Positions 1 through 6,580 of a stretch of 7,412 nt of DNA are shown here, one piece after another. The stretch is from Limisphaerales bacterium (lineage in GTDB: Bacteria; Verrucomicrobiota; Verrucomicrobiia; Limisphaerales; UBA11358). The position numbers and the translations under genes are program-made. Each line of letters opens with the position of its first letter. Position 1 is the first letter of the stretch. The DNA lies in the NCBI GenBank assembly GCA_003133815.1, contig PKZR01000328.1, positions 1-7,412 of the forward strand. Reading direction: 5' to 3'. A model generated the notes under the pieces. That model did no database searches and was not told the DNA's origin. It saw only the letters and a program-made list of their open reading frames with translations.

Positions 1-46
1 GAACCCAAAATGAGCAAATTAAGATCCGCACCACCCGGTCGCCCCC

Positions 47-233
47 TCCTAAAAAGACTTTTTGAAGTTCGCCGACGCGGTCGACGCCTGTTTTAAGGAG
101 TCTCGGGGCTTGTTCGACGTGGTCGACGCCTTCCAAAAAGAGTTTTTGAACCCTCTCGACGTGGTCGACGGCTATTTTAAGGAGCTTTGGGGCTAGCTCG
201 ACGTCGTCGATGCCATCCAAAAGGAGTTTTTGT
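47..233. repeat. 42-bp tandem repeat, about 4.5 diverged units
   Basis: Units run 47-88, 89-130, 131-172 and 173-214, with a partial fifth from 215. Every full unit is exactly 42 bp. Two subtypes alternate. Units 1, 3 and 5 begin with a run like CCAAAAAGAGTTTTTG; units 2 and 4 have TTTTAAGGAG followed by GGGGCT. Units 1 and 3 match at about 31 of 42 positions, units 2 and 4 at about 34 of 42, so the higher-order period is 84 bp. Each full unit holds a dyad CGAC-3 nt-GTCG, centred at 78, 120, 162 and 204. The plus-strand frame that would encode a 14-residue repeat (containing LDVVDA) has in-frame stops at 50-52 and in unit 4. The minus frame is open, but differences between units show no third-codon-position bias. 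I therefore treat it as non-coding. Bases 1-46 show nothing recognisable. Confidence 0.85.
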
Positions 234-247
234 TGGTTGAAAGCGGC

Positions 248-269
248 GGCGCGCACGGAGTGACGCGCC
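248..269. other. GC-rich hairpin after phoU
   Basis: GGCGCG (248-253) pairs with CGCGCC (264-269), and CAC (254-256) with GTG (260-262). There is one unpaired A at 263 and a 3-nt loop. It begins 29 nt past the phoU stop in the direction of transcription. Only a short TTT lies just after it on the minus strand, so it is not a canonical intrinsic terminator. It could still stabilise the 3' end of the pst-phoU transcript, assist termination, or be a dispersed palindromic repeat. Confidence 0.45.
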
Positions 270-298
270 CCACCACGAAGGTTTCTTTTGAGAATTAA

Positions 299-973
299 TC
301 AGGCCGTCCGTGTTCCGTCAGCTTTCATCGTGTGGCGGATGTCCTGGGCTTCGCAGAGGTAAACGACTTCCTCGGCGATGTTCTTGGCGTGGTCGGCGAT
401 GCGTTCGAGGCTTTTGGCGGCGACGATCCAATGCAGGCAGCGCCCGATGGTGTCTGGGTTTTCCATCATGTGCTGGGCGAGGATTCCATGAACCTGCTTG
501 TTGAGCGCGTCCACTTCCTTGTCGCGCGGGATGATGGCGCGTGCGGCGACGGAATCGCGCTGCACAAAGGAGTCGAGCGAGTCCTTGACCATGGCGAGGG
601 CGAGGGTGGCCATGCGCGGGAGGTCGAGGTTGATCTTGACGGGCGGTTCCTGGGCCAGGTCGCGGGAGCGCTTGGCGATCTTGGTGGCCTCGTCGCCGAT
701 GCGCTCGAGGTTCTGGGAAATTTTCATGGCCACGGTCACTAGGCGCAGGTTGCTGGCCAGCGGCGCCTTGGTCAAAAGCAGGATGGCCATCTCGTCGATC
801 TCAATCTCGAACTTGTCGATGAGGTCGTCGTCCGCCCTGACCCGGACGGCGAGGTCGCGGTTGCGTTGCATGAGGGATTGCACGGACTGGTTGACGGCGG
901 TTTCGGCATGGCTGGCCATCGTCAGCAATTTCTGGCGCAACTCGTCCAATCCCATTTCAAAATGATTATCCAT
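299..973 (-). CDS. phoU: Phosphate transport system regulatory protein PhoU
   Basis: This encodes 224 aa, the usual PhoU length (about 215-240). PhoU is a cytoplasmic all-helical protein of two similar three-helix bundles. It connects the Pst transporter to the PhoR sensor and represses the Pho regulon when phosphate is plentiful. Both signature motifs are visible: LERIGDEATKIAKRS at residues 89-103 and LERIADHAKNIAEEVVYL at 189-206. Their E...D residues are those that bind metal clusters in structurally known PhoU proteins. The first motif has Thr97 where Asn is common (xNIA), a mild deviation. The ATG at 973 is preceded by GGAG 4 nt upstream, one of the few Shine-Dalgarno-like sites in the operon. 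It lies 23 bp after pstB and is the last operon gene here. The minus frame stays open for 99 codons beyond its TGA into the 42-bp repeats, but the protein is full length without this. Confidence 0.95.
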   Translation of the reverse strand: MDNHFEMGLDELRQKLLTMASHAETAVNQSVQSLMQRNRDLAVRVRADDDLIDKFEIEIDEMAILLLTKAPLASNLRLVTVAMKISQNLERIGDEATKIAKRSRDLAQEPPVKINLDLPRMATLALAMVKDSLDSFVQRDSVAARAIIPRDKEVDALNKQVHGILAQHMMENPDTIGRCLHWIVAAKSLERIADHAKNIAEEVVYLCEAQDIRHTMKADGTRTA

Positions 974-996
974 ATGTCTCCGGGCGAAAACCTAGC

Positions 997-1791
<795 letters not shown>

Positions 1792-1792
1792 T

Positions 1793-2671
1793 TCAATTGA
1801 ATTGGCGTTTAATAACCTCTGTTCGAATCCGGCTGAACCGGTCGCGCGTCAAAAAGCGCACGCCGGCGTTGATGGCGAGCACGAGCAGCAGCAGCACCAG
1901 CGCGCCCGCCCACGCCTGCCGGTGCCAGTCGTCATAGGGTGAAATGGCGTAGGCGAAAATCTGCAGCGGCATGGCGGCGATGGGTTCGGTGAGTTTGTGC
2001 GCCCAGTGTTCGTTGCCAAGCGCGGTGAAGAGCAGGGGGGCGGTCTCGCCGGCGACGCGCGCGAGCGCGAGCAAAACGCCGGTGACGATACCTTTCAGCG
2101 CGGTGCGGAGGACGATCTGCACGATGGTTTTCCATTTGGAGATTCCCAGCGCGAACGAGGCTTCGCGGTAGCCGCCCGGCACGAGCTGCAACACCTCCTC
2201 GGTCGTGCGCATCACGAGCGGAATCATCATCATGCCGAGCACGACGCCGCCAGCGAGCGCGGAAAATCCGTGCATCGGGACGACCATGAGCGCGTAAACG
2301 ACGATGCCCCAGGTGATGGACGGCACGCCGTTCAAGATGTCGGCGGCAAAGCGGATCCACCAGTTCAATTTTGTGCCGCCGTATTCGGAAAGGTAAACGC
2401 CGCCGAGCACTCCCACCGGCACTCCGATGACCGCGGCCTGCGCGAGCAGGATAAACGTCCCTACAATGGCATTGCCCATGCCGCCGCCGACCTCGCCGAC
2501 GGGTTTGGGCAGTTGCGTGAAGAAGGCGAGATTGATGGAGCTGAAACCTTCCTTGATCAAATGATAAAACACGAGCAGCAAAGGCGTGACGACCAGAATG
2601 GCGCACGTGAACGTGAGCGTCTGCATGAACGAGTTCTTGAACTTGCGCCAGTTGTGGTTCGGGGCGGTCAT
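1793..2671 (-). CDS. pstA: Phosphate ABC transporter permease PstA
   Basis: This is 292 aa, a normal PstA length. It is one half of the inner-membrane channel and pairs with PstC. Hydrophobic segments lie near residues 18-38, 67-93, 108-132, 137-156, 196-215 and 256-275, which fits six transmembrane helices. The cytoplasmic coupling (EAA) loop that contacts PstB is clear at about 169-188, starting REASFALGISKW. NGVPSITWGIVVYAL (114-128) and ARVAGETAPLLFTALGN (204-220) are characteristic PstA stretches. The pstC TGA and this ATG are one base apart and no Shine-Dalgarno sequence is seen, so it is probably translated by coupling. PstA and PstC are homologous; gene order and the ETAPLL stretch favour PstA. 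Confidence 0.97.
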   Translation of the reverse strand: MTAPNHNWRKFKNSFMQTLTFTCAILVVTPLLLVFYHLIKEGFSSINLAFFTQLPKPVGEVGGGMGNAIVGTFILLAQAAVIGVPVGVLGGVYLSEYGGTKLNWWIRFAADILNGVPSITWGIVVYALMVVPMHGFSALAGGVVLGMMMIPLVMRTTEEVLQLVPGGYREASFALGISKWKTIVQIVLRTALKGIVTGVLLALARVAGETAPLLFTALGNEHWAHKLTEPIAAMPLQIFAYAISPYDDWHRQAWAGALVLLLLVLAINAGVRFLTRDRFSRIRTEVIKRQFN

Positions 2672-2672
2672 G

Positions 2673-3620
2673 TCAATGTTGCGGCTTGACGCTCGGTCCG
2701 GCGAAAGTTTTCAGCAGCAGTTGCGCGACGATGTTGACGAGCACGGTAACGCCGAGGAGTACAAAGCCGATCTCAAACAGCGCGCTGGGATACAAATCGC
2801 CGGTGGCCTCGTTGAATTCGTTCGCGATGACGCTGGCGAGCGTGTAGCCGGGGGCGAACAACGACTTGACGATCTGCGGCGTGTTGCCGATGACCATCGT
2901 GACGGCCATCGTCTCGCCGAGCGCGCGACCGAGCCCCAGGATGACCGCGCCGAAGAGCCCCTTTTTCGCGTAGCTCAAAACGGCGATGCGCGTGACTTCC
3001 CAGCGTGTCGCTCCGAGAGCGTAGGCGGCCTCGCGTTGCAGGCCGGGAACGGAGCGCAAAATTTCGCGCGCGACGGAAGTGATGATGGGGATGATCATGA
3101 TGGCGACGATGATGCCGCCGGCCATCATGCTGACGCCGTAAATCGGGCCCTTGAAGAACGGCAGGAAGCCGAGATATTTTTGCAGCAGCGGGAAAAAATG
3201 ATCGCGCAGGAACGGCACCATCACAAATATTCCCCACAAGCCGAGGATGACGCTCGGGACGGCGGCGAGCAGTTCGATGAACATGATGAGCGGCTGGCGC
3301 ACGCGGAGCGGTGCGAGTTCGGTGAGATAAACGGCGGTGGCGATGCTGATGGGCACGGCGATTATGAGCGCGATGGCCGACGAAACGATCGTGCCGAAAA
3401 TGAACGGGAGCGCGCCATAAACGTCGTTGACCGGATCCCAGTCGCTGCTGACGAGGAAGTGCCAGCCGAATTTTTGCAGAGAGAGATGCGATCCCCTGAA
3501 CAGTTCAAAGCCGATGAGCGCGATGAGTCCGAACACGGCCAGGGCCATGGCCATCGTCAGCCATTTGAAGGCGCTGTCGCCAAACTGGCTTCCGGCATTT
3601 TTTTGTGCGTCTCTATTCAA
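2673..3620 (-). CDS. pstC: Phosphate ABC transporter permease PstC
   Basis: The second channel subunit, 315 aa from the chosen start. Hydrophobic segments lie near 21-41, 72-98, 112-137, 162-182, 220-242 and 282-304. The EAA coupling loop is at about 196-218, beginning REAAYALGATRWEV, and GRALGETMAVTMVIGN (231-246) is typical PstC. The frame can begin at a TTG at 3644 or a TTG at 3620; there is no ATG before the first helix. I chose 3620 because AAGGA lies 4 nt upstream of it. The 3644 TTG has no ribosome site and directly abuts a 13-bp stem-loop (3646-3681) that should block initiation there. The longer version would add only eight residues. The gene is one base from pstA and about 100 bp from pstS. 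Family assignment is firm; the start is moderately supported. Confidence 0.95.
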   Translation of the reverse strand: MNRDAQKNAGSQFGDSAFKWLTMAMALAVFGLIALIGFELFRGSHLSLQKFGWHFLVSSDWDPVNDVYGALPFIFGTIVSSAIALIIAVPISIATAVYLTELAPLRVRQPLIMFIELLAAVPSVILGLWGIFVMVPFLRDHFFPLLQKYLGFLPFFKGPIYGVSMMAGGIIVAIMIIPIITSVAREILRSVPGLQREAAYALGATRWEVTRIAVLSYAKKGLFGAVILGLGRALGETMAVTMVIGNTPQIVKSLFAPGYTLASVIANEFNEATGDLYPSALFEIGFVLLGVTVLVNIVAQLLLKTFAGPSVKPQH

Positions 3621-3635
3621 ATTTTCCTTCGATCC

Positions 3636-3681
3636 AAAAATCAAACGGACGAAGAGCGGGAGGAACTGCGCTCTTCGTCCG
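3636..3681 (-). terminator. Intra-operon terminator or attenuator between pstS and pstC
   Basis: Read on the minus strand, CGGACGAAGAGCG (3681-3669) and CGCTCTTCGTCCG (3658-3646) form a perfect 13-bp stem around a 10-nt loop. TTTGATTTTT (3645-3636) follows at once. This is the form of a rho-independent terminator and starts 39 nt past the pstS stop. Because pstC-pstA-pstB-phoU continue on the same strand with no obvious separate promoter, partial termination or 3'-end stabilisation of a pstS message is the likely role. E. coli also has stem-loop (REP) structures between pstS and pstC, and the binding protein is needed in excess over the permease. Confidence 0.8.
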
Positions 3682-3720
3682 GCTCACGCCCATAAATTAT
3701 CGGGCGGCGGAGCGATGTCA

Positions 3721-4725
3721 TTATTTAATTGTATCGAGCACCTTCAATTCGCGCTGCTGGACTTCGTCCGGCAGGGGCGCGTAGTCGAGCGTGGGCGAAA
3801 TCTTCTGGCCGTCGGTGACCGCCCATTTCAAGAATGCGACCAGTTTTGCACCGTTGGCGGCATTTTTGGGATTTTGGTAGACGAGCACCCAGCTTGCCCC
3901 GGAAATTGGATACGCATTTGCGCCGGGTGCGTTGACCATCGAGAAGCGGAAGTCATCGGGGATATTCGCCGTGGCGAGCGCCGCGCTGACGGAGTCGGGT
4001 GCCGGCGAGATGAAATTGCCGGAGGAATTTTTCATGTCGGCGAACGAGATTTTATTCTGGTCGGCGTAGGCAAGTTCCGCATAGCCGATGCCACCGGGTT
4101 GTTGCTTGACCTGTCCGGCAACGCCTTCGCTGCCTTTGGCAGCCAGACCGATTCCGGCCGGCCATTTCACCGATGCGCCTTTTCCAACCGAGTCCGCCCA
4201 CGCGGGATTCACGCTGCTCAAGTAGTCGGTGAAGATGAAGCTCGTGCCGCTGCCGTCGGCACGATGCACGGGAACAACCGCCGTGTCCGGCAGATCAACG
4301 CCCGGATTGAGCGCGACGATTTTCGGATCATTCCACTTGGTGATGTTGCCGAGATAAATATTGGCGAGCGTGTCGCCATCGAGTTTCAGCTTCGGGCTGC
4401 CCGGAAGGTTGTAGATGACGGCGACGCCGCCGGCAACGATGGGGATGTGCAGGATTTTTCCCGGGGCGCTGGCCAGCGCCTCGTCCTTCATCGGTGCGTC
4501 GGAAGCACCGAAGTCCACCGTCTGGTTCAGCAGGTTTTTAATTCCGCCGCCCGAGCCGATGGACTGGTAGTTGAACTGGACGCTTTTGTCCACATTGCCG
4601 TAGGCCTCGAACCATTTGGTGAAGGCCGGATAATCAAATGTCGAGCCCGCGCCGGTTATGTTTTGGGCATGGGTTTGCGCGGCAAGCAGGCAGCCGCCCA
4701 CCAAAGAAAGAATTACTTTTTTCAT
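3721..4725 (-). CDS. pstS: Periplasmic phosphate-binding protein PstS
   Basis: This 334-aa protein captures phosphate in the periplasm and delivers it to PstC/PstA. The signal peptide is clear: MKK, a hydrophobic run (residues 4-16) and a probable cleavage after THA20. Mature residues show the PstS ligand-site segments: GAGSTF (25-30), YQSIGSGGG (53-61), GASDAP (73-78) and RADGSGTSFIF (155-165). Ser, Asp, Arg and Thr of these segments bind the oxyanion in known PstS structures. There is no lipobox, so the protein is soluble. The frame could open at a TTG two codons upstream (4731), but the ATG at 4725 puts the basic residues at the signal-peptide start. No Shine-Dalgarno sequence is visible. 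It lies 51 bp after the porin, with a candidate Pho box in that gap, and is separated from pstC by a terminator-like hairpin. Confidence 0.97.
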   Translation of the reverse strand: MKKVILSLVGGCLLAAQTHAQNITGAGSTFDYPAFTKWFEAYGNVDKSVQFNYQSIGSGGGIKNLLNQTVDFGASDAPMKDEALASAPGKILHIPIVAGGVAVIYNLPGSPKLKLDGDTLANIYLGNITKWNDPKIVALNPGVDLPDTAVVPVHRADGSGTSFIFTDYLSSVNPAWADSVGKGASVKWPAGIGLAAKGSEGVAGQVKQQPGGIGYAELAYADQNKISFADMKNSSGNFISPAPDSVSAALATANIPDDFRFSMVNAPGANAYPISGASWVLVYQNPKNAANGAKLVAFLKWAVTDGQKISPTLDYAPLPDEVQQRELKVLDTIK

Positions 4726-4737
4726 TATCAAAGGGAG

Positions 4738-4782
4738 TTAATCAGTTTTTGATTGTTAAATCACGTTACGTTCAGGTTAAAA
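4738..4782 (-). promoter_or_regulatory. Candidate Pho box and promoter for pstS
   Basis: On the minus strand TTTTAAC (4782-4776) and ACGTAAC (4771-4765) are repeats 11 bp apart separated by CTGA. ATTTAAC (4761-4755) follows 10 bp later. The first 18 bases match the candidate box upstream of the porin at 15 positions, including TAACCTGA and GTAAC. A weak -10 candidate, GATTAA (4743-4738), starts 11 bp after the last repeat, a spacing like that of known PhoB promoters. The box overlaps the porin stop codon (4777-4779). PhoB/PhoP-family regulators bind direct repeats at 11-bp intervals. The -10 is poor, and the implied leader before the ATG is very short. Confidence 0.55.
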
Positions 4783-6315
4783 CTTCCACGTCACATCCAT
4801 TTGCACCAACCTGTAATTTTGGATCGGATTTATTCCTGGTATGTCCAGATTGTTGCCGCCGGTGCCCAGGCTGTTATTGATGCGGTTGGCGTAGCCGTAT
4901 CGGATGGTGCCAATGATCGCATCAGTGAAGCTGTATGCGAATGACGAATAGACACCTTGCAAGTTGGCACGGCCTTCAAAGAAGTCGGAATCAATCAGGT
5001 TCACATCCAGTGCATATTGCTCAATATGCTGCCAGTAAACCCGTGCCTCCCAGGTATTTTTCTTTGAAGTCGAACCATAAACCAAGCCTTGAGTCGGGCC
5101 ATAAACCGGGCCTGCGCTGCCAATGCCAAAACCTGCCTGATAGGCGATGTTTTGTCCGGTGACCGGGCCGTTGACTCCGGGAAACGCTCCTGGATTCGCG
5201 TTGTAGGCGGCAGTTGCCCGTTCGTCGCCGTCGAAATTATAGGAGAAATCTCCGAACAACCGGGCCTGCAACGGTCCGACCCAGGTGTTTTGTATTTTGA
5301 AGTCAAATTCTTCGGGTATTTCCAAAATACGCAGATTATTGATGCCTTCTTCATTGTAGCCAAGTTGGGCCTGCGCCGCTGAGAGAGCACCAAAAGCGGT
5401 TCCTCCCGGCACGCCTGGATTCGCGCCTGTCGGGCTGCCCTGGCCGACAAAAGTCTGCCCCAGTCCGCTGCTGGCGGTGCCGTTATTGACGTAAGTATAA
5501 ATCATCGGCGCAATTTTGAATGACATGTCTTTGCCAAGCCTTACGTTCGCCCCTAACTGCCACGACAGCAAAAACGTGTCACTGGTGGGAAAATCCGAGG
5601 CGGAAGAGGGGTCTTGATAATCGAACTGCCCGAAGTCGGCGAACAGATCCACGTTATCAATCGTGTATTTGAGCTTTTCAAACGCGCCTTCAGGATTGAT
5701 GTCAGAATCCCAAACCATTGGCGTGGTATAGAGCGGCATGGGCATCCGGCCCACGGACATTTCATACCACTCGGTTGGATGCCAGTTTAGAAATGCCTGG
5801 CCGATGCCGATGCCACTGCCGGATTTGTCGGACGGAGAGACTGAACCGGCAGTCCCGTTGTTGCCGAAGGTATCCCACGGCGAACGGGGATTCGTGGAGG
5901 TTTCCAGACGGATTCCATAGCTGAAATCGTCAAAAAGATCGCCGCGTATGCCAAAGCGCAGGGCATAACGAAACCGCTCGCGGTCATAAGTATTCGGTGT
6001 GGCACCGGTGGCATTGTTCACGCCACGATATTCATAACGAAACCGCAGGTCGCCATAGAGCTGCATGCTCTTGATTGAATCAGCCATCTTCCATCTCGAC
6101 GGCGGCAGTTCGTTGACCAGGTTCGTTTGGTCAGCCGCATCCTCTGCCTTCAATGCCTGCGCCTCATCCACGGTCAGGACGCCCTTCTGTTCCAGCTTGT
6201 TTAACAGCGCGTCGACGGACGTTTGAGCGTGGATGTTCGGGGTGAGGGCCATCAGCGCCGTGGCGCCGGCAAACAATGCAACGTGTGTCGTATTTTGTTT
6301 TTTGAATTTTTTCAT
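4777..6315 (-). CDS. Putative outer-membrane porin, probably phosphate-related
   Basis: The product is 512 aa. It has a signal peptide with a basic start (MKKFKK), a hydrophobic core and probable cleavage after IHA30. Next comes a short helical region (33-60, including LLNKLEQKGVLTVDEAQALK), typical of the periplasmic N-terminus of large putative porins. From about residue 82 the protein alternates aromatic and polar residues as in beta strands (for example MQLYGDLRFRYEYR, 84-97; FRYALRFGIRGDLF, 115-128). It ends in Trp-Lys-Phe, the terminal aromatic expected of an outer-membrane barrel. Gly/Asn/Pro-rich stretches near 277-315 and 369-410 are likely loops. It resembles the broad 'putative porin' families; I cannot name one exactly. 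A phosphate role, like Pseudomonas OprP/OprO, is inferred from its place directly before pstS and the shared Pho-box-like repeats. No Shine-Dalgarno sequence precedes the ATG. Confidence 0.88.
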   Translation of the reverse strand: MKKFKKQNTTHVALFAGATALMALTPNIHAQTSVDALLNKLEQKGVLTVDEAQALKAEDAADQTNLVNELPPSRWKMADSIKSMQLYGDLRFRYEYRGVNNATGATPNTYDRERFRYALRFGIRGDLFDDFSYGIRLETSTNPRSPWDTFGNNGTAGSVSPSDKSGSGIGIGQAFLNWHPTEWYEMSVGRMPMPLYTTPMVWDSDINPEGAFEKLKYTIDNVDLFADFGQFDYQDPSSASDFPTSDTFLLSWQLGANVRLGKDMSFKIAPMIYTYVNNGTASSGLGQTFVGQGSPTGANPGVPGGTAFGALSAAQAQLGYNEEGINNLRILEIPEEFDFKIQNTWVGPLQARLFGDFSYNFDGDERATAAYNANPGAFPGVNGPVTGQNIAYQAGFGIGSAGPVYGPTQGLVYGSTSKKNTWEARVYWQHIEQYALDVNLIDSDFFEGRANLQGVYSSFAYSFTDAIIGTIRYGYANRINNSLGTGGNNLDIPGINPIQNYRLVQMDVTWKF

Positions 6316-6340
6316 GGTGGTTGTTTCAGAGTTCGGCGAC

Positions 6341-6396
6341 AGAATGAAACGATGCCGTTACAACCGCATGTCGGATTTGTTACAATCAGGTTACAA
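6341..6396 (-). promoter_or_regulatory. Candidate Pho box and promoter for the porin-pst operon
   Basis: On the minus strand TTGTAAC occurs exactly at 6396-6390, 6385-6379 and 6363-6357, starts spaced 11 and 22 bp. All three therefore lie on one 11-bp register, with one degenerate slot between the second and third. The first pair reads TTGTAACCTGATTGTAAC. TGTAAC fits a relaxed Pho-box hexamer (TGTMAY), and 11-bp direct repeats are the hallmark of PhoB/PhoP-type binding. A weak -10 candidate, CATTCT (6346-6341), begins 10 bp past the last repeat, with no separate -35 as expected for an activator-dependent promoter. The porin ATG is 42 bp below the last repeat. The regulator's own gene is not in the window, so its identity is inferred. 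Confidence 0.7.
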
Positions 6397-6472
6397 AATC
6401 CTGTTTGGAGACATTCGAGAATCTAAAATCTGACTTTTTATGGAAAGTACGGAAACAAATTCCTGAAGCGTT

Positions 6473-6492
6473 GCCCTGAATCTTTGCAGGGC
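6473..6492. other. Small stem-loop between lipoprotein gene and porin
   Basis: GCCCTG (6473-6478) and CAGGGC (6487-6492) form a perfect 6-bp stem with an 8-nt loop. It is about 89 nt beyond the lipoprotein stop and about 77 bp upstream of the Pho-box repeats. No T-run follows on the minus strand, so it is at best a weak terminator for the lipoprotein gene. I see no gene in the rest of 6316-6580. Confidence 0.3.
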
Positions 6493-6580
6493 CCGAACCT
6501 TTCATGAAATCACCACGCGCTACCAATTGTCTTGGTTGAAATTTTAGTTCCTTGCTGGAACGGGCGGGCAGTTTCGCAGA

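Noticed and set aside
47..233. CRISPR array
   Set aside because: The units are contiguous 42-bp diverged tandem copies without unique spacers, and no cas gene is near.
50..298. Plus-strand gene encoding a 14-residue repeat containing LDVVDA
   Set aside because: In-frame stops at 50-52 and in unit 4 break the frame, there is no start with a ribosome site, and codon differences between units show no third-position bias.
1932..2606. 224-codon minus-strand frame inside pstA
   Set aside because: It overlaps pstA on the same strand in another frame, is extremely Arg/His/Ala-rich, and pstA has the full set of family motifs.
2586..3695. 369-codon plus-strand open frame rich in Asp, Glu, His and Arg
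   Set aside because: It is antisense to pstC and the start of pstA. The skewed composition is what the complement of hydrophobic membrane codons gives.
3427..4752. 441-codon plus-strand open frame across pstS and the start of pstC
   Set aside because: It lies opposite clear PstS and PstC coding sequence. Its translation has no recognisable domain and is an antisense shadow of GC-rich genes.
4740..4754. AATCA-5 nt-TGATT hairpin between the porin and pstS as a terminator
   Set aside because: The stem is five AT-rich base pairs with no following T-run. It is too weak, and it lies within the proposed pstS promoter region.
6223..6433. Short plus-strand frames over the porin start and the upstream gap
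   Set aside because: They are antisense to the porin signal peptide and run through the promoter repeats; there is no ribosome site or protein signature.
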